Assembly: GCA_965242495.1 (NCBI GenBank)
Contig: OZ251446.1
Location: forward strand, 3,286,001-3,350,000
DNA: 64,000 nucleotides
Reading direction: 5' to 3'
Origin: CBDESN01 sp965242495
GTDB lineage: Bacteria; Pseudomonadota; Alphaproteobacteria; MPNO01
Part shown: piece after piece, positions 1 to 8,763 of the stretch
Position numbering within the stretch: the stretch's first letter is position 1
Layout of the letters: every line of letters starts with the position of its first letter
The notes under the pieces: generated by a model
Seen by the model: the letters and a program-made list of their open reading frames with translations, nothing else
Databases searched by the model: none
What the model was told of the DNA's origin: nothing
Made by a program: the position numbers and the translations under genes

Positions 1-694
1 CGATCCCGCGGTGACGCTGTTCGGCGGCGGCGACGCGGGGCCGCCGAAGACGATCGTCCATTGCTCCCACACCCTGCTGTCCGGCAGCCGCGCGCTGTCG
101 CCGGTCTACGCCGCGTCGCCGGACGACGCGATCCTGTCGGCGGTCCCGTTCACCGCTCCCCTTGGACTCTGGGCGCTCGGCCTCGCCTTCGGCGTCGGCG
201 CGTCGATCTCCGCGCCGGCGCCGGGGGCGGACCTCGCGGCCGCGATGGAGGCAGGGCGGCCGACGGTCCTGTTCGCCGCCGCGGACCGGCTCGCCGCCTG
301 GGTCCGAAACCGCGGATCGGGCCGCTTCGATTCTGTGCGTCGCGTGACGGTATTGGGCGCGGCTTGGCCGTCGGAGGCCCTGCCCGCGCTCCGACACGCC
401 TTCCCGAACGCCGTCTTCGGCCAAGCTTGGGGACGAGGTGAGTTCTTCGTCGGCCTGCACAGTCCGCCGGACGAGGAGGCGGGCGAGGGGCTCGCGCAGC
501 GCGCCGCCGCTCCGCCGGACGCCGAGATCCGCGTCGCCGGCGGAGCGCTGGAACTGCGCGGCGGTTCGCTGTTCGCCGGCTATCTCGACGACGAGGCGGC
601 GACCGGCGCGGCGTTCACCGACGACGGATGGTTCCGCACCGGCGCGCGCGCCGCGCGCGAAGCGAATGGCCGCTTTCGCCTGATCGGGGTCTGA
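1..694 (+). pseudogene. AMP-binding (ANL) enzyme, 5' end outside window, degenerate
   Basis: The reading frame is already open at the window edge, so this is the 3' part of a longer gene. The product resembles the core of ANL-family acyl-CoA ligases: a glycine-rich P-loop-like segment ending PPKTIVH, then a hydrophobic PFTAPLGLWALG stretch and GWFRTG near the end. Three things look broken. The P-loop lacks the usual Thr/Ser-rich TSGTTG. The Asp that follows GWFRTG in active enzymes is replaced by Ala (GWFRTGARA). The protein stops at FRLIGV, just before the hinge, so the whole C-terminal lid domain with its catalytic Lys is absent. I infer a decayed or inactive paralogue of the intact ligase at 5419-7095. 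A non-ligase descendant is possible. The true start cannot be seen. Confidence 0.6.
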
Positions 695-730
695 GTTCGG
701 TCGGGAAAGGGCGCTGCCGTGTCGCCGCCC

Positions 731-754
731 CGCCGCCGCTTGCGTGCGGCGGCG
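731..754 (+). terminator. GC-rich hairpin after the AMP-binding remnant
   Basis: A 9-bp perfect stem (731-739 with 746-754) closes a 6-nt TTGCGT loop 36 bases after the stop codon. There is no T tract, so intrinsic termination is uncertain. Position alone suggests a 3' end structure. Confidence 0.3.
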
Positions 755-876
755 GCGCAGACCCGTGGACGGAAGTTGAACAAAAAATAACTGTAGGGGC
801 TGAAATCGTGAGTCGAAGTCCTTATATCCTGTTGTGAGGCGGCGATTGGGCCGCGCTCAGAACCGGGAGCAAAACG

Positions 877-1092
877 ATGGAAATCTTGGTCAACTTGCGG
901 GACGACAACGGCGACATCTCCGGGTGCCATCGGGAGGACCCGGCGAATATCGAGACCATCCGTCGGACTCGTGACGGGGCCAACTGGTTCGTCACGCGGC
1001 GCGAGGGCTGCGGGCGCATCCAAGACTACCAAGTCAACGAGGCGGACGCCATCCGTCTGATCGACGCCATGCAGGCCCACGCAACCGACTGA
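877..1092 (+). CDS. Small hypothetical protein (71 aa)
   Basis: I do not recognise this family. The product is a soluble, charged 71-residue protein with no signal peptide or membrane segment; it starts MEILVNLRDDNG and carries two Cys residues. A GGGAGC Shine-Dalgarno-like stretch lies about 7 bases before the ATG. The upstream 100 bases are unusually AT-rich for this genome and hold a TATATC box near 824, suggesting its own promoter. The gene stands alone between the AMP-binding remnant and the convergent hyuA. Its last four codons form part of a 33-bp perfect inverted repeat. Coding status is supported by the ribosome-binding site and isolated position, not by homology. Confidence 0.55.
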   Translation: MEILVNLRDDNGDISGCHREDPANIETIRRTRDGANWFVTRREGCGRIQDYQVNEADAIRLIDAMQAHATD

Positions 1093-1151
1093 CGGCTTCG
1101 GCCTCCCCGGCCAGGACAGGCCGGGGAGGCCGAAGCCGTCAGTCGGTTGCG
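1080..1151. terminator. 33-bp perfect inverted repeat between convergent genes
   Basis: Bases 1080-1112 are the exact reverse complement of 1119-1151, separated by the 6-base loop AGGACA. The repeat includes the last codons and stop of the small gene at 877-1092 and ends 15 bases before the stop of hyuA on the other strand. The position fits a bidirectional terminator, but neither side has a T tract, and the stem is far longer and more perfect than a normal terminator. Confidence 0.55.
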
Positions 1152-1165
1152 CCGTCGCGCGGGCG

Positions 1166-3202
1166 TCACGCGGCGCGGCCGTCGAGCGCGCCCGAGGCGT
1201 CGACGACGACGGTCCAGCCGGGCGGCGCCACCGTGGTCCCGCCCGCCTCCTCAATGATCGCGGGACCGTCGATCGCCATGCCCGCCGGCATCGCGCCGCG
1301 GTCGAACACCGGGCAATCCGTCCAGCCGCCGTCGAACCAGACGCGCCGGCGCTCGATCGGCTCCTGGCCGATCCGCTCCGGCGCGAAGCCGAGATCGGGC
1401 TTGTCCACGATGCCCCGCGACACCAGGCGGAGGTTGACCAGCTCGGCGTCGTTCTCCGCGTCGGCGTATCCGAAGGTCTCCGTATGCCGTTCGGCGAACG
1501 CCGCGCGCAGCCCGTCCCATCCGGCGCGGTCGGGATCGCACGGCACCGGGATCGTGTAGGACTGGCCGACGAAGCGCATGTCGACGCTGTGGTCGTGGAC
1601 CTGACGCTCGGGGCCGAACCCGTCATCGGCGAGCAACGCCGCGGCCCGGTCGCGCATCTCCCTGGCCCGGGCGCGGAAAGCCTCGATATCGAGATCGCCG
1701 AGCCGGCCGCCCCAGGCGAGCACGGAGTCCCGCCTGAGGTCCGCCAGCAGCTGGCCGAGGGCGGACAGATGGCCTGGCAGGCGCGGGATCAGGACACGTG
1801 GGATCGCCAGCTCCCGGGCGACCAGGAAGGCGTGCATCGGGCCGGCCCCGCCGAATCCCAGCAGCGCGAAGTCGCGCGGGTCGAAGCCGCGATGCACCGA
1901 CACTTCGCGTACGGCGCCCGCCATCTTGGCGACCGCGATGCGCACGGCGCCGTCGGCCAGCGCGACCGGGTCGCCGCCGGAGCCCAGCGCCGCAGCGAGC
2001 GTCTCGAACGCCCGTTTGGCAGGGACGTGCGCCAACGTCAGCCCACCGGCGAGCGGCCGCCCGGTCGGCAGGCGTCCAAGCAGCAGGTTGGCGTCCGAGA
2101 TCGTCGCCGCCTCGCCGCCCTGATCGTAGCAGGCCGGCCCCGGCATGGCGCCCGCGCTGCGTGGACCGATCTCGAGCGTGCCGTCCTCCTGGACCCAGGC
2201 GATCGAGCCGCCGCCGGCGCCAATGGTGTGGATGTCGAGCTGCGGCGTCTGGAGCGGATAGGCGTCGACCTGGTTGGCGTGGGATATGCGGGGCGTCCGG
2301 TCGCGGACCAGCGCCACGTCGGTAGACGTGCCGCCCATGTCGAAAGTGATGCAGTCGGCGATCCCTACCAGTTCGCAGACGCGCACCGCGCCGCCGACCC
2401 CGCCGACGGGGCCGGAGAGAAACGTTCCCGCGGCGAACTCGGCCGCCTTGGCCAACGTCATTGCGCCCCCGTTGGAGCCCATGATGCCGACCGGCGCGGT
2501 CACGCCGCGGGCGGCGAGCTCGCGCGTCAGCCGGTCGAGATAGCCGCGCACCACCGGCGTCAGATAGGCGTTGAGCACGCAGGTGGAGAAGCGCTCGAAC
2601 TCGCCCTTTTCGCGCACGACCGCGGCCGATTCGCAGACCGGCGTCCCGTCCAGGCGCGTCGCCAGGGCTGCGCTCGCGCGGCGCTCGTTGTCGCCGTTGA
2701 CGAACGCATTGACGAAGCACACCGCGACCGCCTCCACCCCTTCGCCCTTCAGCCGCTCGACGAGCGGCGCGTAGTCGTAGCCGTCGAGGCCGCGCAGCAC
2801 GGTCCCGTCGGCCGCGGTTCGCTCCGGCGCTTCGAACCGCAGGGCGCGGCAGACCAACGGCTTCGGGCGGACGAATTTGATGTCGAACAGGCCGCCGACC
2901 AGCCGTCGCGTGCGCCCGATTTCCAGCGTGTCGCGGAATCCCTCGGTGGTGACCAGGGCGGTCTTCGCGCCCTTGCGCTCCAGCAGCGCGTTGGTCGCGA
3001 TCGTCGTGCCGTGGACGAACGCCTCGACCGAGGCGCGCTCGACTCCGAGCGCGGCCAGCGCATCCAGCACGCCCCGCCACTGGCTGTCCGGCAGTGAGGG
3101 GACTTTGGCCGACAGCAGCAACCCGCTGCGCGCGTCGAGCCCCAGTATGTCGGTGAAGGTCCCGCCGACGTCGACGCCGACGAGATAGCGTGGCGCCGTC
3201 AC
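1166..3202 (-). CDS. hyuA: Hydantoinase/oxoprolinase A subunit (HyuA)
   Basis: This is the ATP-dependent N-methylhydantoinase/5-oxoprolinase family A subunit, which with HyuB opens five-membered cyclic imides or amides using ATP. The N terminus has the actin-like phosphate loop GVDVGGTFTDI, followed by HGTTIATNALLERKG and later FDMGGTSTDVALV. These are the family's nucleotide-binding signatures. At 678 residues it is of normal length. The GTG start at 3202 is chosen because VTAPRYLVGVDVGG matches the family N terminus and because it overlaps the hyuB stop as GTGA, implying translational coupling. The real substrate (hydantoin, oxoproline, caprolactam-like or acetophenone-type) cannot be read from sequence. 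Confidence 0.9.
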   Translation of the reverse strand: MTAPRYLVGVDVGGTFTDILGLDARSGLLLSAKVPSLPDSQWRGVLDALAALGVERASVEAFVHGTTIATNALLERKGAKTALVTTEGFRDTLEIGRTRRLVGGLFDIKFVRPKPLVCRALRFEAPERTAADGTVLRGLDGYDYAPLVERLKGEGVEAVAVCFVNAFVNGDNERRASAALATRLDGTPVCESAAVVREKGEFERFSTCVLNAYLTPVVRGYLDRLTRELAARGVTAPVGIMGSNGGAMTLAKAAEFAAGTFLSGPVGGVGGAVRVCELVGIADCITFDMGGTSTDVALVRDRTPRISHANQVDAYPLQTPQLDIHTIGAGGGSIAWVQEDGTLEIGPRSAGAMPGPACYDQGGEAATISDANLLLGRLPTGRPLAGGLTLAHVPAKRAFETLAAALGSGGDPVALADGAVRIAVAKMAGAVREVSVHRGFDPRDFALLGFGGAGPMHAFLVARELAIPRVLIPRLPGHLSALGQLLADLRRDSVLAWGGRLGDLDIEAFRARAREMRDRAAALLADDGFGPERQVHDHSVDMRFVGQSYTIPVPCDPDRAGWDGLRAAFAERHTETFGYADAENDAELVNLRLVSRGIVDKPDLGFAPERIGQEPIERRRVWFDGGWTDCPVFDRGAMPAGMAIDGPAIIEEAGGTTVAPPGWTVVVDASGALDGRAA

Positions 3203-5211
3203 GGCTCCGGCCACGGGCGGCAGGCGCGCAGCTCGACCGCCTCGCCCGCTCGAGTCCGGACGATCAGCAGCGCCGACGGGCCGACGATCGCGCTGTCGCC
3301 CGCCGCCGGCTCCGGCCCGACCCAGGCGCGGAGCGGCGCGCCGGCCGCGCCGACGATCTCGATCAGATCGCCCGCCCCGACGCCGAGTCGACGGGCGGCG
3401 GCGGGCGGCAGCGAGACTTGCCGCCGGGCGCCGTCGAACGACTCGCCGTCGCCGGCCGCGAGCCGCACCCGAACGGCGGCCTTCCGGAGCTCCCCACGCT
3501 TCGCGGCCGTCGCCCCGGGATCGACCGACCCGTCTTCCCGCAGCACGACGCCGTAGCGGCGCTCGGCCTGACTCCGGGTCAGGTAGCCTTCGTTCACGTC
3601 CGCGCGCACGCGCTCGGGGTCGCGCTCCAGGCGGTCGCCGCAGCCGCCGCCGCCCGATGTCTCCTCGCGCACCACGTCGCCCCGCCGCAGCGGGAAGGCC
3701 GACACCTTGCCGGGAACCTCCGACGGCTCGATCCGCTCGCCGTCCCGGATCACCGTGAACCGATTGCCGGCCCCGGCATGGCCGCCGTCCACGCCGTAGG
3801 GCGGGATCACGTTCTTGTCCGAGAGCACCGAGAGCATCGCGGTCTCGCCCAGCACTTGCACGTCGCGGCAGAGGCCCAGCCCGCCGCGCCAGGCGCCGTC
3901 GCCGCAGCTTCCCTCGCGCAGCGCGCAGCGTTCGATGCGGAGCGGGAACGCGCCCTCGACCGTCTCGACCGACTGGATCGAGTTGAAGTCGCCCTCGTTG
4001 TAGCTGCGCACCGCGTTCGAACCGTCCACTCCCGTCGACGCGCCGGTGCCGGCGGCGGGCCATTCGTAGTGAATGTAGGTTCCGCCATGCGGGGCGGGCC
4101 CGGCAATGTGGACGTGGTTGGCGCCGCCCTTGAGGTCGCCCACGGTCATGTCGGGCGCGACTTGGCTCATCGCCCCGGCGACCGCGGAATCGAGCACGAA
4201 CTTGACCTCGGCCATGCCGCCGCAGGGCGCGGTCTCGCGCGCGTTGACGAAGCTGCGCTCCGGGGCGATCACTTCGAGCGGCTCGAAGGAGCCGTGGTTG
4301 ATCGGGGTCTTGGGATCGAGGAACGCCTTGACGACGGTGCCCACCGAGTTGACCGCCATCGCCGGTCCGACATTGGTCGGCCCGTTGGTCTGCGCCGAAC
4401 TGCCCGAGAAGTCGGCGACGATGCGCTCGCCCGCGACGGTGAGCTTCAACCGCGCCGCCAGCGGATCCGGGTTGGCGCCGTCGCTCTCGATATAGCTCTC
4501 GGCGCAGTATTCGCCGTCGGGACAGGCGGCGATGCGGGCGCGCAGGCGCCGCGCGGATCTCGCGATCAGCTCCTCGATGCCGTCCAGCAGTCCTTGCCCG
4601 CCGAACCGGCCGAACAGCCGTCCGATATGCTCGGCCGCCTTGCGTCCGGTGCCGATCATGGCGTTGAAGTCGCCCAGCCGTTCGGCGCGGCCGCGCATGT
4701 TGTCGAACAGCAGGCCGAGAAACGCCTCGTTCATGCGGCCGCGGTCGCACAGCTTGGTCGGCGCGATGCGGATGCCTTCCTGGTAGATCTCGTTGACCCG
4801 TCCCGAGAGCGAGCCCGGGGTCATCCCGCCCACGTCGTTCCAGTGGCAGCGGACGGCGGCGAACAGCGCCAGCCGGCCCTCGAAGAAGACCGGGTGCAGC
4901 AGCAGCACGTCGTTCAGATGCGTGCCGCCGGTGTACGGATCGTTGTGCAGGAACAGGTCGCCTTCGGCGATGCCGTCGCCGAACGCCGCGACGACCTGCC
5001 GGGTCGAGTACGGCACGGCGAGGATGTGGAGCGGGTGGTCGGCGAGCCCCTGGGCGATCTGGCGGCCGTCGGCCGTCATCAGCGCGCAGGAGAAGTCGTG
5101 CCCCTCGTAGATGATCGGAGCGTAGGAGGAATGGATGATGTTCGCCCGCATCTCGTTGACGACCGCGATCAAGGATTCGCGGATGAGTTCGAGCTCGACC
5201 GGATCGTTCAT
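3199..5211 (-). CDS. hyuB: Hydantoinase/oxoprolinase B subunit (HyuB) with C-terminal extension
   Basis: This is the partner of HyuA. It starts MNDPVELELIRESL and carries the B-subunit signatures RANIIHSSYAPIIYEGHDFS, LHNDPYTGGTHLNDV and HWNDVGGMTPGSLSG. The main domain runs to about residue 570. The last roughly 100 residues form an extra module with VSLPPAAARRLGVGAGDLI and a repeated beta-type pattern. It resembles a double-psi barrel (CDC48-N-like) fold by eye only. The ATG at 5211 is preceded by a purine-rich GGCGAGGCG. hyuB is the first gene of the hyuBA pair and diverges from the acyl-CoA ligase at 5419, leaving about 200 bases for two promoters. It is cytoplasmic. Confidence 0.9.
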   Translation of the reverse strand: MNDPVELELIRESLIAVVNEMRANIIHSSYAPIIYEGHDFSCALMTADGRQIAQGLADHPLHILAVPYSTRQVVAAFGDGIAEGDLFLHNDPYTGGTHLNDVLLLHPVFFEGRLALFAAVRCHWNDVGGMTPGSLSGRVNEIYQEGIRIAPTKLCDRGRMNEAFLGLLFDNMRGRAERLGDFNAMIGTGRKAAEHIGRLFGRFGGQGLLDGIEELIARSARRLRARIAACPDGEYCAESYIESDGANPDPLAARLKLTVAGERIVADFSGSSAQTNGPTNVGPAMAVNSVGTVVKAFLDPKTPINHGSFEPLEVIAPERSFVNARETAPCGGMAEVKFVLDSAVAGAMSQVAPDMTVGDLKGGANHVHIAGPAPHGGTYIHYEWPAAGTGASTGVDGSNAVRSYNEGDFNSIQSVETVEGAFPLRIERCALREGSCGDGAWRGGLGLCRDVQVLGETAMLSVLSDKNVIPPYGVDGGHAGAGNRFTVIRDGERIEPSEVPGKVSAFPLRRGDVVREETSGGGGCGDRLERDPERVRADVNEGYLTRSQAERRYGVVLREDGSVDPGATAAKRGELRKAAVRVRLAAGDGESFDGARRQVSLPPAAARRLGVGAGDLIEIVGAAGAPLRAWVGPEPAAGDSAIVGPSALLIVRTRAGEAVELRACRPWPEP

Positions 5212-5418
5212 CGCCTCGCCGCCACGCGCCGTTCGCGCAACGCCCACAGCCGCGCCGAGAGAACGGCTATCCCCGGTCCGGACGGGCGGCAACGGACCCG
5301 TCACGCATACTGCCACCGTACGGGCGGCGTGTGAATTCCCTTCCGCATCCGCCTTCTCCCTCCCCTGGCCTCGGGGAAGCGGCGGCGATATGGTGGCGCC
5401 GGTCCGGGGTTTCTCGCC

Positions 5419-7095
5419 ATGACCGAGCCCAGCGCGCATGTCGACCGCTTCGTCCGCAACAAGCTGCCGCCGCACGGCCTGTGGCCGGAGATGGACTATT
5501 CCGTCCTCCCCGAACTCGCCGCCTGTCCGCCTCGCCTGAACGCCGCGGCCGAGTTGCTGGACGGCGCCGTCGCCCGGGGCTTCGCCGACCGGCCTGCCCT
5601 CTATTGGGGGGACGAGACCTGGAGCTATGCCGGGCTGCTGGCCGCCGCCAACCGCATCGCCGGCGTGCTGGCGGACGAGTTCGGCTTGGTTCCGGGCAAC
5701 CGCGTGCTGCTGCGCTCGGCCAATCATCCGATGCTGGCCGCCGCCTGGTTCGCGGTGCTCAAGGCGGGCGGCGTCGCGATCGCGACCATGCCGACGCTCC
5801 GCGAGCGCGAACTCGCCTATATGATCGACAAGGCCCGGGTGCAGTTCGCGATTTGCGACGCCGGGTTGCGGCGCGATCTCGACGCCGCCCGGCGGTCCGC
5901 GGCGGCGCCCTGCCGGGCGGTCCGGTTCGGCGACGGCGCGGCCGGCGGTCTCGAATCGCTGATGGCGGGCAAGGAGCCGGTCTTCGCCAACGTCGATACC
6001 GCGGCGGAAGACCCCGCGATCATCGGCTTCACCTCGGGCTCGACGGGCGCGCCCAAGGCCACGGTCCATTTCCATCGCGACCTGCTGGCGGCGGCCGACA
6101 CCTTCATCGGCCGGATCGTCGGGCTCCGCCCCGGCGACGTCGTCTGCGGCAGTCCGCAGATCGCGTTCCTCTACGGCCTCTGCGCCTTCCTGGTCGATAC
6201 GCCGCGCTTCGGGGCCGGTGCGGTGCTGGTCGAGCGCGCGACGCCCGACCTCCTGCTCGAGACCATCGAGCGCTACCGGGCGACGGTGTGCTTCTCGACG
6301 CCCTCGGGTTACGAACAGATGCTGGACCGGCTCCCTGGCCGGGATCTTTCCAGCCTGCGCATTTGCGTCGCCGCTGGCGAGCCGCTGGCCGCGGCGACGT
6401 TCGAGCGCTGGCGCGCGGCGACCGGGATCGCGCCGATCAACGGGCTCGGTATCTCCGAACTGCTGCATATCTTCATCTCCGCGGCCGGCGACGACATCCG
6501 TGCGGGCGCGATCGGCCGGGCGATCCCCGGCTTCCGGGTGCGCGTCGTGGACGATGGCTTCGAGGACGTAGCGCCCGGCGAGATCGGGCAGATGATCGTC
6601 AAGGGCCCCAATGGCTGCCGATATCTGGACGACACGGAGCGCCAACGACGATACGTCCGCGACGGCTGGAACCTGTCGGGCGATCTGTGCCGGATCGACG
6701 CCGACGGCTATGTCTCCTTCGAGGCGCGGACCGACGATATGATTCTGACCGGCGGCTACAACGTATCGGGGCTCGAAGTCGAAGCGGTCCTGTTCGAACA
6801 CGCTTCGGTGCGCGCCTGTGCGGTCGTGGGTTCGCCCGACCGCGAGCGCGGCCAGGTCGTCAAAGCGTTCGTCGTCGCCGCCGACGGGGCGGCGCCCGGC
6901 GCGGCGCCCGGCGCGGCGCTCGCCCACACGCTGCAGGAGTTCGTCAAGTCCCGCATCGCCGCCTTCAAATATCCACGCCGAGTCGAATTCGTCGACGAGC
7001 TGCCGCTGACCGCGACCGGTAAGATCCAGCGCGGCGCGCTGCGCCAGCGGGAACGCGAGCGGGCGGAGCGAGGCGACGCCGGCGGGCGAGGTTAG
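5419..7095 (+). CDS. Acyl/aryl-CoA ligase, 2-aminobenzoate- or benzoate-CoA ligase-like
   Basis: This is a complete ANL adenylate-forming enzyme of 558 residues, which activates a carboxylic acid as AMP ester and transfers it to CoA. The P-loop TSGSTGAPK is at residues 205-213, GLGISE at 342-347, GWNLSGD at 416-422 and the catalytic lid Lys in TATGKIQRG at 535. The N terminus (SAHVDRFVRNKLPP, then LWPEM) resembles aminobenzoate-CoA ligases, so an aromatic acid is the likely substrate; this is inference. Near residue 490 a short GAAPGAAPGAA repeat lengthens the lid. The enoyl-CoA hydratase downstream, on the same strand, could act on its product. Confidence 0.85.
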   Translation: MTEPSAHVDRFVRNKLPPHGLWPEMDYSVLPELAACPPRLNAAAELLDGAVARGFADRPALYWGDETWSYAGLLAAANRIAGVLADEFGLVPGNRVLLRSANHPMLAAAWFAVLKAGGVAIATMPTLRERELAYMIDKARVQFAICDAGLRRDLDAARRSAAAPCRAVRFGDGAAGGLESLMAGKEPVFANVDTAAEDPAIIGFTSGSTGAPKATVHFHRDLLAAADTFIGRIVGLRPGDVVCGSPQIAFLYGLCAFLVDTPRFGAGAVLVERATPDLLLETIERYRATVCFSTPSGYEQMLDRLPGRDLSSLRICVAAGEPLAAATFERWRAATGIAPINGLGISELLHIFISAAGDDIRAGAIGRAIPGFRVRVVDDGFEDVAPGEIGQMIVKGPNGCRYLDDTERQRRYVRDGWNLSGDLCRIDADGYVSFEARTDDMILTGGYNVSGLEVEAVLFEHASVRACAVVGSPDRERGQVVKAFVVAADGAAPGAAPGAALAHTLQEFVKSRIAAFKYPRRVEFVDELPLTATGKIQRGALRQRERERAERGDAGGRG

Positions 7096-7327
7096 TATCG
7101 GGAATTACCCGGCAAACCGGTCCGTATTCCCCGCGGCGGTCATGGCTTTGCGTCGCGCTCGGGCGGTGCGGTCCGCCGGTAGCGGCGCTACGGGCGAGGA
7201 CTTCAACGCGCGGACGCGCGCTTGCGCGCGACCCTCCGGGGGCGCACGGCCGGCGCGTCGCTTGCCCCGGCGCGCCGGGCTCGGGCAGAATGCAGGCTGG
7301 CGACGATCAACGCAGGGGGCGGCCGGC

Positions 7328-8107
7328 ATGGCGGATCCGATTTTGGTCGAGCGTGACGGGGACGTGGCGACCGTGGTCATCAACCGTCCCGAGAAGCGCA
7401 ACGCGCTGAACGTGGAAGCGTGGTCGGCCCTTGCCGAGGCGATGAACGCGCTGTCGGACGACGAATCGCTCCGCTGCATCGTCCTGCGTGGGACCGGACG
7501 GGAGGCGTTCGCCGCCGGGGCGGATATTTCGGGTTTCGAGAGCGAGCGCTCCACCCCCGCCCTGGTCAGGACGTATAGCGAGACCACGCACCGGGCGTTC
7601 GACGCCGTGGAGCAATGCCGCCATCCGGTGGTGGCGATGATCCACGGCTTCTGTCTCGGCGGCGGCTTCGAGCTGGCTACCGCCTGCGATCTGCGGATCG
7701 CCGGCGAGTCGGGGCGGTTCGGGGTGCCCGTGAAGCGCATGGGGCTCTATCTCGGCTATCAACTGCTGGAGACGCTGATCTCGGTCGTCGGCCGGGCGAC
7801 GGCGCTCGAGATCGTGCTCGAAGGCCGCGTGTTCGACTCCGCCGAGGCCTTGGCCAAGGGCATGGTGACCCGGGTCGTCGCCGACGACGCGCTCGAAGAA
7901 GAGTGCGGCGCGATGGTGCGGCGCATCGCCGAGGGCGCCCCGCTATCGGCGCGTTGGCACAAGCAGGCCGCTCGCCGGCTGTCGGACCCAGCCCCGCTCA
8001 CCGACGGCGAGATCGAAGGCTCTTACGCCTACGCCGAGTCCGAGGACTATCACGCCGCCTACCGCGCCTTTCTCGCCAAGAAGAAGCCGCGCTTCCAGGG
8101 TCGCTGA
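7328..8107 (+). CDS. Enoyl-CoA hydratase/isomerase family protein
   Basis: This crotonase-fold protein of 259 residues likely hydrates or isomerises an enoyl-CoA. The first oxyanion-hole segment AAGADIS starts at residue 62. The second, HGFCLGGGFELATACDLRIA, starts at residue 106 and includes a Glu in the usual active-site region. NRPEKRNALN near residue 20 is also typical. The ATG at 7328 is preceded by AGGGGGC. An upstream extension of the frame to 7142 is low-complexity and is rejected. The gene follows the aryl-CoA ligase by about 230 bases and may have its own promoter. The exact substrate is unknown. Confidence 0.85.
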   Translation: MADPILVERDGDVATVVINRPEKRNALNVEAWSALAEAMNALSDDESLRCIVLRGTGREAFAAGADISGFESERSTPALVRTYSETTHRAFDAVEQCRHPVVAMIHGFCLGGGFELATACDLRIAGESGRFGVPVKRMGLYLGYQLLETLISVVGRATALEIVLEGRVFDSAEALAKGMVTRVVADDALEEECGAMVRRIAEGAPLSARWHKQAARRLSDPAPLTDGEIEGSYAYAESEDYHAAYRAFLAKKKPRFQGR

Positions 8108-8162
8108 CGTCGCCCGCGCCGGCGGCGGCGTACCTTCGAGAGGGGGGGTCTTCAGCGTCCTT

Positions 8163-8729
8163 TCAGTCGGTTCGGCGCGCGGGGGAGCGCGGGCGCACCA
8201 TCCGCATCAGGGTCGATCCCTTGTCTATCCAGTGATGCTTGCATGCCGCGCCGGCATGAAGAGCGACCGCGGCGATGCCGCCGTAAGCCAGATAGAGATG
8301 GATTTCAATCGCAAGGTCGCGTGTCCGCTCCGATATTTCGAGCAACGCCGGCAGCTCGAACCATCCGAAAATGTCCACGCCCGCGCCTTCGGAGGTCGAG
8401 ATCAGGTAGCCGGTGACCGGCAGAAGGACGATGAGCGCGCTCAGCATCCAATGCATCGCGGCGGCGCCCGCGCGCTCGTAAGGTCTGACTTTCGGTTCGA
8501 ATCCGGGTTTCCGATCGGCGAACCGCCAGCCGAACTTGACCAGGGTGAGGACGAGAACCGCGATCCCGACCGCCTTATGGAGGGCAAGGGAATCGTGATA
8601 CCAGGGATGGTAATACGCGAGATCCACCATCCATGCCCCGAGCCCGACAAGCCCGATAAACGCAAGGGCCAGGACCCAGTGGACGGATATGGAGACGAGG
8701 CCGTAATGGTCCCTGCCGTTCCTCCACAT
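8163..8729 (-). CDS. Cytochrome b561 (YceJ-like)
   Basis: This is a 188-residue inner-membrane di-haem cytochrome b of the bacterial b561 family, thought to move electrons between quinol and periplasmic partners. Four hydrophobic helices are visible. Each carries expected haem-ligand candidates: HWVLALAF near residue 17, HKAVGIAVL near 51, HWMLSALIVLLPVTGYL near 93, and HLYLAYGGIAAVALH with a following HH pair near 145-165. It lies immediately downstream of yceI on the same strand, the order known from the E. coli yceJ-yceI pair, so the two probably form one unit. The function of that pair is not settled. Confidence 0.85.
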   Translation of the reverse strand: MWRNGRDHYGLVSISVHWVLALAFIGLVGLGAWMVDLAYYHPWYHDSLALHKAVGIAVLVLTLVKFGWRFADRKPGFEPKVRPYERAGAAAMHWMLSALIVLLPVTGYLISTSEGAGVDIFGWFELPALLEISERTRDLAIEIHLYLAYGGIAAVALHAGAACKHHWIDKGSTLMRMVRPRSPARRTD

Positions 8730-8763
8730 GGAAGCCTTCCGGACCTCGCTGCGCGGGCCGGCT

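Noticed and set aside
6880..6925. GAAPGAAPGAA repeat in the aryl-CoA ligase as an insertion of interest
   Set aside because: A short in-frame slippage repeat in a surface loop; common in GC-rich genes and without effect on motifs.
1166..6927. Very long minus-strand open frames that extend the HyuA and HyuB frames far upstream
   Set aside because: The extensions are Arg/Gly/Pro-rich antisense of neighbouring real genes. The GTG (3202) and ATG (5211) starts fit the family N termini and the GTGA overlap.
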